From the NCBI GenBank assembly GCA_017555565.1, contig JAFZGF010000026.1, positions 1-41,633 of the forward strand: a DNA stretch of 41,633 bases. Direction: 5' to 3'. Below, one piece after another: positions 32,278 through 39,665 of the stretch (position 1 is its first letter; the number at the start of each line of letters is the position of its first letter). Under the pieces are notes generated by a model. That model was given only the letters and a program-made list of their open reading frames with translations, was not told where the DNA came from and searched no databases. Both the position numbers and the translations under genes were made by a program. Origin of the DNA: Oscillospiraceae bacterium (GTDB lineage Bacteria; Bacillota; Clostridia; Oscillospirales; Ruminococcaceae).

Positions 32278-32862
32278 ATGGACAATACCAAAATAGGCAA
32301 TCTGATATATCAATTGCGAAAAGAAAAGAATATGACACAGCTGCAGCTGGCAGAAAAACTGGATATCAGCGACAAAGCTGTAAGTAAATGGGAAAGAGGC
32401 CTGGGCAGCCCGGATTTATCCATTATGCCAAAACTTTCAGAAATATTCGGTGTAGACCTGGAAAAACTGCTGACCGGCGAAATGCCGCCCAAGAAAACCG
32501 TAAACGGCAATATGAAAAGAATGCTGTTTTATGTATGCCCTGACTGTGGCAATATGATAACTGCCATGGCAGATGCCAATATATCCTGCTGCGGTAAAAT
32601 AATGACCGCCATAAAACCACAAAAATCCGATGAGCGGCATAAACTGAATGTAGAAATAGTTGAAACCGACTATTATCTGACAACTGCACACCCTATGGAA
32701 CGCGAGCACCACATCACCTTTGTGGCGCTGATAACTGCTGACGGACTGATAATGAAAAAGCTGTACCCTCAATGGGATATGCAGGCAAGAATTCCTTTCC
32801 GCAAGCACGGCAGGCTGGTATGGCATTGCAGTAAAGACGGACTGTTTTATATGGATATTTAA
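32278..32862 (+). CDS. XRE helix-turn-helix regulator fused to a desulfoferrodoxin-like domain
   Basis: A 194-residue fusion. Residues 1-65 are a Cro/C1-type helix-turn-helix (MTQLQLAEKLDISDKAVSKWERG). Residues 82-110 match the desulforedoxin FeS4 site: C87-x-x-C90-G and C104-C105-G. The rest resembles the superoxide reductase domain. H121 (in DERHKL), H138 (in AHPM) and H144/H145 match iron ligands, and C184 matches the axial cysteine. The last His of the usual CNxHG is replaced by D187, and the catalytic Lys before H121 is Arg. So it keeps iron-binding sites but probably not full activity. A redox- or superoxide-sensing repressor is inferred. It is four bases upstream of a CAT-like gene. 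Confidence 0.8.
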   Translation: MDNTKIGNLIYQLRKEKNMTQLQLAEKLDISDKAVSKWERGLGSPDLSIMPKLSEIFGVDLEKLLTGEMPPKKTVNGNMKRMLFYVCPDCGNMITAMADANISCCGKIMTAIKPQKSDERHKLNVEIVETDYYLTTAHPMEREHHITFVALITADGLIMKKLYPQWDMQARIPFRKHGRLVWHCSKDGLFYMDI

Positions 32863-32866
32863 AATT

Positions 32867-33529
32867 ATGAACAGCACAAAATTTACACCTATAGATTTAT
32901 TCAATTGGAAAAGAGGGGAAATTTTTTATTATTTCTCCAAGATGGCATCTACCGGATACTCGCTGACTGTAGACGTTGATATAACCAGGCTTCTTGGGAC
33001 ATTGAAGAAAAACAAGCTGAAATTCTTCCCTGCATATCTGTGGCTGATAACCAGGAATCTGAACAGACAGACTGAATTCAAGGTGGCACTGAAAGACGGC
33101 CAGCTGGGATATTATGAAAGTCTGACTCCGCTGTATGCCACATTCCACGATGACGACAAAACATTTTCACTGATGTGGACTGAATTTGACGATGATTTTA
33201 AAGTTTTCTATAGCAATTATCTTAAAAACAAGGAATTGTATGGCGACAACCACGGTGTGCTTGCACAGAAAGACAAAACCCCACCCGAAAATGCCTATAC
33301 AGTTTCTACCCTGCCCTGGGTTTCTTTCAAATCCTTTTCTGTCCACAGCTATGAAAACAAACCATACTATTTTCCTTCTGTAGAAGCAGGAAAGTTTTAT
33401 GAAAAGGACGGCAGAACTTTATTGCCCTTATCTATGACCTGCCATCACGCCACTACAGATGGCTGGCATATAAACTGCTTTCTGGAAGATTTACAGAATG
33501 ATATGGACAGTTTTGAAAAATTCATATAA
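32867..33529 (+). CDS. Chloramphenicol acetyltransferase-like protein
   Basis: A 220-residue protein with the CAT fold, a trimeric enzyme that acetylates chloramphenicol or other hydroxyl groups from acetyl-CoA. The opening IDLFNWKRGEIFYYF is typical. STLPWVSFKSF carries the oxyanion serine (Ser 147), and CHHATTDGWH has catalytic His 194 and Asp 198 (HxxxDG). Chromosomal CAT-like proteins without known drug activity are common, so resistance should not be assumed. It lies four bases after the HTH-desulfoferrodoxin gene without a clear ribosome binding site, so it is probably coupled and regulated with it. A terminator follows directly. Confidence 0.88.
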   Translation: MNSTKFTPIDLFNWKRGEIFYYFSKMASTGYSLTVDVDITRLLGTLKKNKLKFFPAYLWLITRNLNRQTEFKVALKDGQLGYYESLTPLYATFHDDDKTFSLMWTEFDDDFKVFYSNYLKNKELYGDNHGVLAQKDKTPPENAYTVSTLPWVSFKSFSVHSYENKPYYFPSVEAGKFYEKDGRTLLPLSMTCHHATTDGWHINCFLEDLQNDMDSFEKFI

Positions 33530-33559
33530 AAAGCAAAGGCTGACAAGCCTTTGCTTTTT
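33528..33559 (+). terminator. Terminator after the CAT-like gene
   Basis: A perfect 14-bp stem AAAAAGCAAAGGCT/AGCCTTTGCTTTTT with a GACA loop. The left arm covers the CAT stop codon. The minus-strand gene ends at 33563, so it probably serves both directions. Confidence 0.92.
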
Positions 33560-33562
33560 GTT

Positions 33563-33823
33563 TTACCCGTGTGGCATTGTGGTTCTCTCGTAATAATGCT
33601 CTGCTACGGTGTACGGATCCTGGTGAGGATCGGTGTTATCATCCTGCTCATGAAACAGGTCTATTCGTCCGTTTCGCTTCCATTTGGGAGTATTTTCCCT
33701 CATATCAGGCTCTTTGGGGCCGTGATATTCATTTTCATAATACATATCTTCTACATACTGATTGTAGATTGGGTTATTGCTGTTTGTAGCACGTTGCGGA
33801 AAGTTATATTTGTTCTTTTTCAT
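33563..33823 (-). CDS. Small hypothetical protein, Asn/Tyr/His-rich
   Basis: An 86-residue soluble protein with no recognised family. It is rich in Tyr, Asn, His, Pro and charged residues (KYNFPQRATNSNNPIYNQYV at the start; YTVAEHYYERTTMPHG at the end) and looks largely unstructured. AAGGGG precedes the ATG with good spacing, and it lies 11 bases after the other small gene on the same strand. This composition resembles some spore coat or other structural proteins, but that is only a guess. Confidence 0.55.
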   Translation of the reverse strand: MKKNKYNFPQRATNSNNPIYNQYVEDMYYENEYHGPKEPDMRENTPKWKRNGRIDLFHEQDDNTDPHQDPYTVAEHYYERTTMPHG

Positions 33824-33834
33824 AATAACCCCTT

Positions 33835-34026
33835 TTACTGCTGTGGTGGGACTTCATAGTCCAGCGCTTCGGGAAATGTTTCCGCATAGACAGTGGCTGC
33901 CAGAGTTTCTTTCATTTCTTCCAATATTCTTTCATCGTAAGTGGCCGCCATAGTAGCTTTTGTAGGTATATATCCCGTTCTGTCCCCCATTCGCGGAGCT
34001 TTATACTTTTTGTTTTTTTCAGTCAT
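33835..34026 (-). CDS. Small hypothetical protein
   Basis: A 63-residue protein of no recognised family. It starts with a basic stretch (TEKNKKYKAPRMGDRTGYIP), then a helical acidic segment, YDERILEEMKETLAATVYAETFPEALDY, and ends EVPPQQ. The strong AGGAGGT ribosome binding site seven bases before the ATG supports it as real. It is the first gene of a two-gene unit with the Tyr/Asn-rich protein. No signal peptide or membrane segment is present. Function unknown. Confidence 0.6.
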   Translation of the reverse strand: MTEKNKKYKAPRMGDRTGYIPTKATMAATYDERILEEMKETLAATVYAETFPEALDYEVPPQQ

Positions 34027-34146
34027 AATAAAATTACCTCCTGTGGGTATAGTATTTGCACTATGCTTTTATTTACTATTCCAAAAAATGGCTCGCATAG
34101 TCCCAAATAGTTTTAAAAATCACTTTTCAGGTTTTTGAAAAAAACA

Positions 34147-34175
34147 TTTACTGTGTTGGGTAAATAATGTATAAT
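34147..34175 (+). promoter_or_regulatory. Promoter of the acyltransferase gene
   Basis: TTTACT (34147-34152), 17 bases, TATAAT (34170-34175). GAAAGAGAG before the ATG is the ribosome binding site. Confidence 0.6.
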
Positions 34176-34223
34176 AATGTCGAAATGTAAAATCTTTGTA
34201 AAACATTTTGAAAGAGAGATATT

Positions 34224-35450
34224 ATGAAAAGAAACCTTGACTCTACCGGCATGGTTCATATCGGTATGATGAACGACAAATCAGTCAACGGATACCGCAT
34301 AAGCATATCCATGAAATCTGCTGTTGACCCACAAAGACTGCAGAAAGCAGCAGACCGCGTGACAACAAGATATCCTATGATATGCTGCCGAATGACAAAG
34401 GACAGCCACTGGTGCTACACCGAACCGGTAGAAAAAATCACAGTGCTGAAAGACAGCGGCAAAATACTGGGTTCTATAAACAAAGACAATGTTTTTGACC
34501 AGGCTATGAACATTATTTATGACGATAACAGAATAATTCTGGAAGTATTCCACGCGCTGACTGACGGACACGGAATTTTTACATTCCTTAATGCATTGCT
34601 GAAAGAGTACATCGCCCTGGAAGACAAGGAATACGATATGCCTTATCTGGGTATTGCCCCTGATGGCGAATACGAAGACGGTTTTGCAAAACACGGTACA
34701 GCTACTGTAGCTGAAGGGCTGACAACAAAGGTAGACAACCCTTATTATTTTGACACTATAGATCACAGCCTGCCGCTGAAATTCACAACTTTCCGTCTCA
34801 ACAGACAGGATTTCAAACAAAAATCCAAAACATTCCGGTGCACTCTCAACGAGTTGCTGCTGGTGATGATTTACAAAGCCATTTTCTCTATGAAAGGTAC
34901 TGACAACAAGGATGTTGTACTTGCTGTACCTATAAATCTGAGAAACAAATTTGAATCAGCTTCACTGAGGAACTTTATCCACATTGCAAAAATAGGCGTG
35001 AGAAAAAACAGCATTTCTTCAGCTACTGATGAAATGATAATGTCTATACGCAATCAGCTGCACCGCCAGAACAGCAAGGAATATCTGCACAAAGCCATTA
35101 CACAGGTGGCCAGACTGCGCTATGGCACAATAATGAGGCTGAGCCCACTGTGGCTGAAAACACTTATTATCAAAGCCGGGGTAATCTGCAGATTTGACAA
35201 AAGCTGTATGACAGTATCAAATCTGGGGGACCTGTCCTATATGCTGCCTGATGCAATTCACCGGATACAGCACGTGGATACTATGCTGAGCCCACGACCA
35301 AAAAGCCGGTACAACTGCTGTGTTGCAACTGTAGGCGACATTATAAATGTTACTTTTACCCACGCTACAGCTGATGACAGTTTTATAAAAGGAATTCACA
35401 GCTGGCTGGGGGAAAACAACATTTCATATACAACCCATATGCACAACTGA
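34224..35450 (+). CDS. Condensation-fold (alcohol acetyltransferase-like) acyltransferase
   Basis: A 408-residue protein of the acyl-CoA-dependent acyltransferase superfamily, which includes CAT, condensation domains and alcohol acetyltransferases. The catalytic motif is VFHALTDGHG, with His 110 and Asp 114 (HxxxDG). The later PINLRNKFESASLRNFIHI resembles the second-lobe floor loop, and the SNLGDLSYMLP segment is also family-like. It has two lobes, and no carrier-protein domain is attached, so it acts on free substrates or CoA esters. Substrate unknown. It is monocistronic, bounded by a promoter and a terminator, and lies close to the CAT-like gene of the same superfamily. Confidence 0.78.
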   Translation: MKRNLDSTGMVHIGMMNDKSVNGYRISISMKSAVDPQRLQKAADRVTTRYPMICCRMTKDSHWCYTEPVEKITVLKDSGKILGSINKDNVFDQAMNIIYDDNRIILEVFHALTDGHGIFTFLNALLKEYIALEDKEYDMPYLGIAPDGEYEDGFAKHGTATVAEGLTTKVDNPYYFDTIDHSLPLKFTTFRLNRQDFKQKSKTFRCTLNELLLVMIYKAIFSMKGTDNKDVVLAVPINLRNKFESASLRNFIHIAKIGVRKNSISSATDEMIMSIRNQLHRQNSKEYLHKAITQVARLRYGTIMRLSPLWLKTLIIKAGVICRFDKSCMTVSNLGDLSYMLPDAIHRIQHVDTMLSPRPKSRYNCCVATVGDIINVTFTHATADDSFIKGIHSWLGENNISYTTHMHN

Positions 35451-35454
35451 ACAC

Positions 35455-35494
35455 AAACAGACAGTCCATAACGTACAGACTGTCTGTTTTTTTA
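35455..35494 (+). terminator. Terminator of the acyltransferase gene
   Basis: A perfect 12-bp stem AAACAGACAGTC/GACTGTCTGTTT with an 11-base loop, followed by TTTTT. Confidence 0.93.
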
Positions 35495-35525
35495 TTAAAT
35501 AAATCTCCACAAATCAAAAAAGTAT

Positions 35526-35554
35526 TTGTCAAAAGCCATATTATTTTGTACAAT
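35526..35554 (+). promoter_or_regulatory. Promoter of udk
   Basis: TTGTCA (35526-35531), 17 bases, TACAAT (35549-35554), close to consensus. GGAGGA before the ATG follows 20 bases later. Confidence 0.7.
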
Positions 35555-35584
35555 ATTATTAATAACACTCTTTTGGAGGATTCT

Positions 35585-36202
35585 ATGGACGTTCTGGTTA
35601 TAGGTATTGCCGGTGGTACAGGCAGCGGCAAAACAACTCTTACAAATAATCTTAAAAAACACTTTGGCGAAAAAATCACAGTTGTTTATCACGACAACTA
35701 CTACAAACGCCACGACGAAATGACATATGAGGAAAGATGTCTGCTGAACTATGACATTCCACAGGCTTTTGATACAGATATGTTTGTGGAACATCTGAAA
35801 ATGCTGAAAAACAATCAGGCTATCGACTGCCCTGTGTATGACTACACAGTACACAACCGCAGTGATAAAATCATCAGAATCGAACCTCAGAAAGTTATCA
35901 TTGTTGAAGGTATTCTTATTTTTGAAAATCAGGAACTTTGCGACCTGATGGATATCAAGGTATTTGTTGACACTGATGCTGACACACGTATTCTGCGCCG
36001 TGCTATGCGTGATATGAAAGAACGCGCAAGAAGTATTGAGTCAATTACACAGCAGTATCTGACAACAGTTAAGCCAATGCACGAAAAATATGTAGAACCA
36101 AGCAAGAAAAACGCTGATATTATCGTGCTTGAAGGTGGCCATAACCAGGTAGCCCTTGACCTGCTGATTCACAAAATCACAGACTTTATCGAAAACCATT
36201 AA
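35585..36202 (+). CDS. udk: Uridine kinase
   Basis: A 205-residue uridine/cytidine kinase of the P-loop NTPase family that makes UMP or CMP from salvaged nucleosides. P-loop GIAGGTGSGKTTL lies at about 7-19. Further signatures are YHDNYYKRHDEMTYEER, NYDIPQAFD (substrate Asp), VPVYDYTVHNR-type sequence in CPVYDYTVHNRSD and VIIVEGILIF as Walker B. The lid, DADTRILRRAMRDMKERARS, is complete. ATG 35585 follows GGAGGA; the open frame extends 13 codons upstream across the promoter. It is monocistronic. Confidence 0.95.
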   Translation: MDVLVIGIAGGTGSGKTTLTNNLKKHFGEKITVVYHDNYYKRHDEMTYEERCLLNYDIPQAFDTDMFVEHLKMLKNNQAIDCPVYDYTVHNRSDKIIRIEPQKVIIVEGILIFENQELCDLMDIKVFVDTDADTRILRRAMRDMKERARSIESITQQYLTTVKPMHEKYVEPSKKNADIIVLEGGHNQVALDLLIHKITDFIENH

Positions 36203-36210
36203 TAAAAATC

Positions 36211-36244
36211 AGATGTACAGCTCCATATGGCTGTACATCTTTTA
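36211..36244 (+). terminator. Terminator of udk
   Basis: A perfect 11-bp stem AGATGTACAGC/GCTGTACATCT with an eight-base loop, followed by TTTATTTT. Confidence 0.92.
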
Positions 36245-36266
36245 TTTTGCTGTTTTAACAAAAATC

Positions 36267-36299
36267 AATCCCGGAGTGCCCTTTGGACATCCCGGGATT
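36267..36299 (-). terminator. Terminator of the C_GCAxxG_C_C gene
   Basis: AATCCCGG pairs with CCGGGATT, with inner partial pairing. The minus strand continues GATTTTTGTT, so this serves the minus-strand gene ending at 36304. Confidence 0.8.
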
Positions 36300-36303
36300 T
36301 GTG

Positions 36304-36708
36304 CTATTTTTTAAGATTATCTATGTATTCCTGCAGCATATTGCCTGTTTCCAGCACTGTTTTGCCACATTTTTCTTCTGGAGTAACATTCACCTCTTTG
36401 ATAGGTGTGCAAAGTGTTGTGCCCCATTTTTCAGTAAATGCCGTTACAAATCCAGCACATACTTCTTTGAAATCCGGATTGTACATTTCGCCTTCAGACA
36501 GATACACTTTGCCAAGTGCAGCCATAGAACCTGCCAATGCGCCGCAGAGATTGCCACAGCCCATACCACCGCCAAAGGCTGTAACCAGCTTGGCGTCTTC
36601 TTTTGTAAGGCCCAGATTATACACTTCATTTGCACCCAGCAGAACAGATACTGCACAGTTCAGCCCTTGTTCCACATAATATTTCTTCGCTATTTCACCC
36701 AGTTTCAT
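36304..36708 (-). CDS. C_GCAxxG_C_C family redox protein
   Basis: A 134-residue protein of the C_GCAxxG_C_C family, small cysteine-rich proteins in anaerobes thought to bind a metal or take part in redox chemistry. The signature GGGMGCGNLCGALAGSMAALG gives the C-x3-CGALAGS pattern (near residues 51-61). Earlier Cys is in GLNCAVSVLLG (about 17), and later Cys are in KEVCAGF, TLCTPI and EEKCGKT, all at family positions. Length is typical. GGAGG precedes the ATG. It is monocistronic and divergent from the PG-binding gene. The partner is unknown. Confidence 0.9.
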   Translation of the reverse strand: MKLGEIAKKYYVEQGLNCAVSVLLGANEVYNLGLTKEDAKLVTAFGGGMGCGNLCGALAGSMAALGKVYLSEGEMYNPDFKEVCAGFVTAFTEKWGTTLCTPIKEVNVTPEEKCGKTVLETGNMLQEYIDNLKK

Positions 36709-36754
36709 AACAAACCTCCATAATATTTCTTTTTTTAATTATACCACATTATGT

Positions 36755-36784
36755 AACAAAACCATAGCTATTTCTCATAAACTA
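36755..36784 (+). promoter_or_regulatory. Possible sporulation-type promoter
   Basis: CATAAACTA (36776-36784) fits the -10 CATAnnnTA of mother-cell sigma factors (SigE/SigK). AACA (36755-36758) lies 17 bases upstream, like the SigK -35 mACm. No clear TTGACA/TATAAT promoter was found before this gene. The match is short. Confidence 0.3.
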
Positions 36785-36819
36785 AATCAGCACAAGCTAA
36801 TTTTGTTTAAGGAGATTTT

Positions 36820-38604
36820 ATGGCTACAGGTTTTTTACAGGTGATGGTGACCACACAGACAGCATTGCCTCTTGAGAACGTAAAAATTACAGTAATTGAT
36901 TCAGCCAGCGGCAAAACGCTGGAAAATAAAACAGTATATACAGACGACAGCGGTAAAACACCGCTGATAGAACTGGAAACAATAGACAGACAGTACACCC
37001 TGGATGAAGACAACACCACAGTATTGCCCTATAAAAACTATGATCTGATAGTTGAAAAGGAATACTTTATCCGCGGGCAGATTACTGCCGCCCAGATTTA
37101 TGATGGTGAAACCACAATACAGACCATAGGACTGATGCCCCGCCCCACAGATTTTGGCAATGAGTTTGAAAGCGAACTGAACAGAGGCCGGGTACAGAAG
37201 CTGTTTGATGTACAGCCCAACCTGCAGGAAGGCAGAAACGACTATGTGCTGCAGCGCGTGGTAATACCGGAAACTGTAACTGTCCATCTTGGGCGACCCG
37301 ATGCATCGCGGCAGAATGTAACCGTGCCTTTCCGCACTTATCTGAAAAGTGTTGCAGCCAGTGAAATTTATCCCACCTGGCCAGAGCAGGCATTAAGGGC
37401 AAATATACACTGCCAGATTTCATTTATTCTCAATAGAATATATACGGAATGGTACAGAAGCCGCGGATACAACTTTGATATAACCAACAGCACCAGCTTT
37501 GACCAGAAATATATACACAACCGCGCCACCTTTGAATCCACAGACAGAATTGTGGACGAAATATTCAACACCTATGTGACCAGACAGTTCAACAGAGAAC
37601 CCTATTTTACAGAGTACTGTGACGGCAAGCAGGTGACCTGCAACGGACTGAAGCAGTGGGGCACAGTTGACCTGGTAAACAGAGGTATGAACGCCCTGGA
37701 AATTCTGCGTTATTACTACGGTGATGATATACAGATAAACGAAACTGATTACATATCCGCCGTAAACTCGTCTTACCCTGGCTATCCCCTGCGACGCGGG
37801 TCAACGGGAGAAAACGTAAGGATTATCCAGGCACAGCTGAACAGAATCAGCGACAACTACCCCGCCATAGACAAACAGACTGTGGACGGCGTTTTTGGCA
37901 CATCCACAGAAAATGCTGTAAAGACATTTCAGCGAATATTCAATCTCACGTCAGACGGGGTGGTAGGAAAATCCACCTGGTACAAAATCAGCTATATATA
38001 TGTGGCTGTGAAAAAGCTGGCAGAGCTGACCAGTGAGGGAGAATCCATCCAGGATGGAGCATATCCCGGCCGCCCTGTACGCCAGGGAGACAGAGGACTT
38101 AACGTAACTATAGTACAGTTTTATCTCAATCAGGCGGCGCAGTATGTGTCAACTGTATCACCCGTAACGCTGGATGGTGTTTTCGGCAGCGGCACAAGAC
38201 AGCAGGTATTAAATTTTCAGAGATATTATAATCTGACCGCTGACGGCGTGGTGGGCCAGCTTACCTGGGATAAAATGTATCGACTGTTTCTCTCTATCCG
38301 AGACGGAGTGGATACACCCGCACAGACTCCGCCTGCGTCTGCCACATACCCAGGCAGCCCACTGAGGATAGGTTCAAGCGGTGGGAATGTGTCAAGAGTC
38401 CAGAACTGGCTGAATGACATAGGCAGAGTTTACGGGCAGATTCCATCACTCACAGTAGACGGCAGATTCGGACCGGCCACACAGTCTGCAGTTATTGTGT
38501 TCCAGCAGGTGTTCAATTTATCCGCCGATGGAGTGGTAGGCCCAACTACCTGGAACAGAATATATGCCGTTTGGCAGGATTTGGTGGCAGATGGGCTGAT
38601 TTAA
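36820..38604 (+). CDS. SpoIID-like protein with three peptidoglycan-binding domains
   Basis: A 594-residue protein without a signal peptide. Residues 1-110 look like a beta-sandwich of the transthyretin or carboxypeptidase-regulatory type. Residues 150-305 resemble SpoIID/LytB, with VPFRTYLKSVAASEIYPTWP and EQALRANIHCQ, where the family has YLxxVxxxEM and ALKAQAVAARTY. The normally conserved catalytic Glu is kept in ASEIYP. Three PG_binding_1 domains follow (about 319-390, 415-488 and 509-582), each ending with a DGVFG... FQ... LTxDGVVGxxTW pattern. A spore cortex or germination role is inferred. AAGGAGA precedes the ATG. Confidence 0.82.
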   Translation: MATGFLQVMVTTQTALPLENVKITVIDSASGKTLENKTVYTDDSGKTPLIELETIDRQYTLDEDNTTVLPYKNYDLIVEKEYFIRGQITAAQIYDGETTIQTIGLMPRPTDFGNEFESELNRGRVQKLFDVQPNLQEGRNDYVLQRVVIPETVTVHLGRPDASRQNVTVPFRTYLKSVAASEIYPTWPEQALRANIHCQISFILNRIYTEWYRSRGYNFDITNSTSFDQKYIHNRATFESTDRIVDEIFNTYVTRQFNREPYFTEYCDGKQVTCNGLKQWGTVDLVNRGMNALEILRYYYGDDIQINETDYISAVNSSYPGYPLRRGSTGENVRIIQAQLNRISDNYPAIDKQTVDGVFGTSTENAVKTFQRIFNLTSDGVVGKSTWYKISYIYVAVKKLAELTSEGESIQDGAYPGRPVRQGDRGLNVTIVQFYLNQAAQYVSTVSPVTLDGVFGSGTRQQVLNFQRYYNLTADGVVGQLTWDKMYRLFLSIRDGVDTPAQTPPASATYPGSPLRIGSSGGNVSRVQNWLNDIGRVYGQIPSLTVDGRFGPATQSAVIVFQQVFNLSADGVVGPTTWNRIYAVWQDLVADGLI

Positions 38605-38692
38605 ATAAAGTAAGTATACAGTTAAACTAATTTTTGTTAATTGTTATAATTTGATTTTTTGCAGTGCTGAAATATTTTGTGGAATTCAATAA

Positions 38693-38721
38693 TTGAATAT
38701 TGATGGTTATTGCTATATAAT
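38693..38721 (+). promoter_or_regulatory. Promoter of the amidohydrolase-PnuC operon
   Basis: TTGAAT (38693-38698), 17 bases, TATAAT (38716-38721). The transcript would begin near 38728, just before the leader structures. Confidence 0.7.
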
Positions 38722-38732
38722 AAAATAGTTTT

Positions 38733-38818
38733 CTTATGCGAAAGCATAGGTTAACCTGAGGCATAAAACTTTAAAATGTCACAGAACAACACAGGCTATG
38801 CCTGAATAAAAACGGAGG
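38733..38818 (+). promoter_or_regulatory. Leader with mutually exclusive stems (riboswitch-like)
   Basis: Right at the predicted transcript start, CTTATGC-GAAA-GCATAGG (38733-38750) forms a 7-bp GNRA-capped hairpin. TTATGC (38734-38739) can instead pair with GCATAA (38761-38766), with AGG-TTAA-CCT inside. AGGCATA (38759-38765) can pair with TATGCCT (38797-38803), and this competes with a local hairpin CAGGC-TAT-GCCTG (38792-38804). GGAGG is at 38814-38818. No known class was recognised. PnuC genes are controlled by riboswitches in other bacteria. Confidence 0.45.
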
Positions 38819-38826
38819 TAAAAACC

Positions 38827-39660
38827 ATGACAAAACAAAGAAAAATCGATTGCCACACCCACATTGTGAACCGTCAGATAAGCACACAGTACTTTGACTG
38901 TCCTGGAGGAGGCGACTATGCTCTGGTTATGGAATTTTTGCCTTATATGCAGAAAGAAAATATGCCGGATGAATCCTGGGATCTTTGCGACGGCAATGAA
39001 AAGCTGTTCCTTTGCCCATCAGTGGATATACATAAAGATATTCCAGCACAGCTGGCTATTATAGAAGAAAAAATGGCTGCACGCCCAGGCTGTCGCGTGG
39101 TTGGCCTTAAAATTTTCCTGTCTTACCAGACAGGCCGCGCAGACGATGAAAGAATGATGCCAATATATGACTTTGCCACAAAGCACGGTCTGTCTGTTAC
39201 ATTCCACACAGGTCTGCCATCTTATCATCTTCCATATGAAAATGATGTAGAGGGTTCACGTGTGGAATATGTGGCAAATGTAGCCAGAAAATATCCACAG
39301 GTAAACTTTATTGTGGCCCATATGGGTGACCCTTATTATAACGAAAGCATCCAGGCCATGCACGGCCTGACAAATATGTTTACTGATTTTGCAGGTGCAT
39401 TTGAACCAGGTACAGAAGTTGCCGCTGACGAAGAAGGCACTATTATGCAGTGGGCAGATGCTATAAATCAGTATCCAGACACCTGGCAGCAGATTGTATA
39501 CGGCACAGACTTCTGCCCTCCTATTCTGCTGTGGGAAATTGATAAATACGACTATACAATAAATAAAATTTTTACACCTGACCAGTTTGACGACATATAC
39601 TGGAACAACCCTCTGCGTGCTTTTCCTAAAGTGGCAGAATATTTGAAAATGAAAGGATAA
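38827..39660 (+). CDS. Amidohydrolase family metal-dependent hydrolase
   Basis: A 277-residue TIM-barrel hydrolase of the amidohydrolase 2 family (COG2159-like). The first metal motif is KIDCHTHIVN (HxH). Later residues fit the barrel strands: VVGLKIF with a Lys, VTFHTGLPS with a His, FIVAHMGDP with a His, and IVYGTDFCPP with the catalytic Asp near the C-terminus. Known relatives decarboxylate or hydrolyse small ring compounds, so substrate cannot be told. GGAGG precedes the ATG. It overlaps nothing but is only five bases before the PnuC-family transporter, so the two probably work on one imported compound. Confidence 0.85.
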   Translation: MTKQRKIDCHTHIVNRQISTQYFDCPGGGDYALVMEFLPYMQKENMPDESWDLCDGNEKLFLCPSVDIHKDIPAQLAIIEEKMAARPGCRVVGLKIFLSYQTGRADDERMMPIYDFATKHGLSVTFHTGLPSYHLPYENDVEGSRVEYVANVARKYPQVNFIVAHMGDPYYNESIQAMHGLTNMFTDFAGAFEPGTEVAADEEGTIMQWADAINQYPDTWQQIVYGTDFCPPILLWEIDKYDYTINKIFTPDQFDDIYWNNPLRAFPKVAEYLKMKG

Positions 39661-39665
39661 CTTAA

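Noticed and set aside
38632-38650. TTGTTAA near 38634 as a Rex site
   Set aside because: Only one half-site is present; the second half does not follow at the right spacing.
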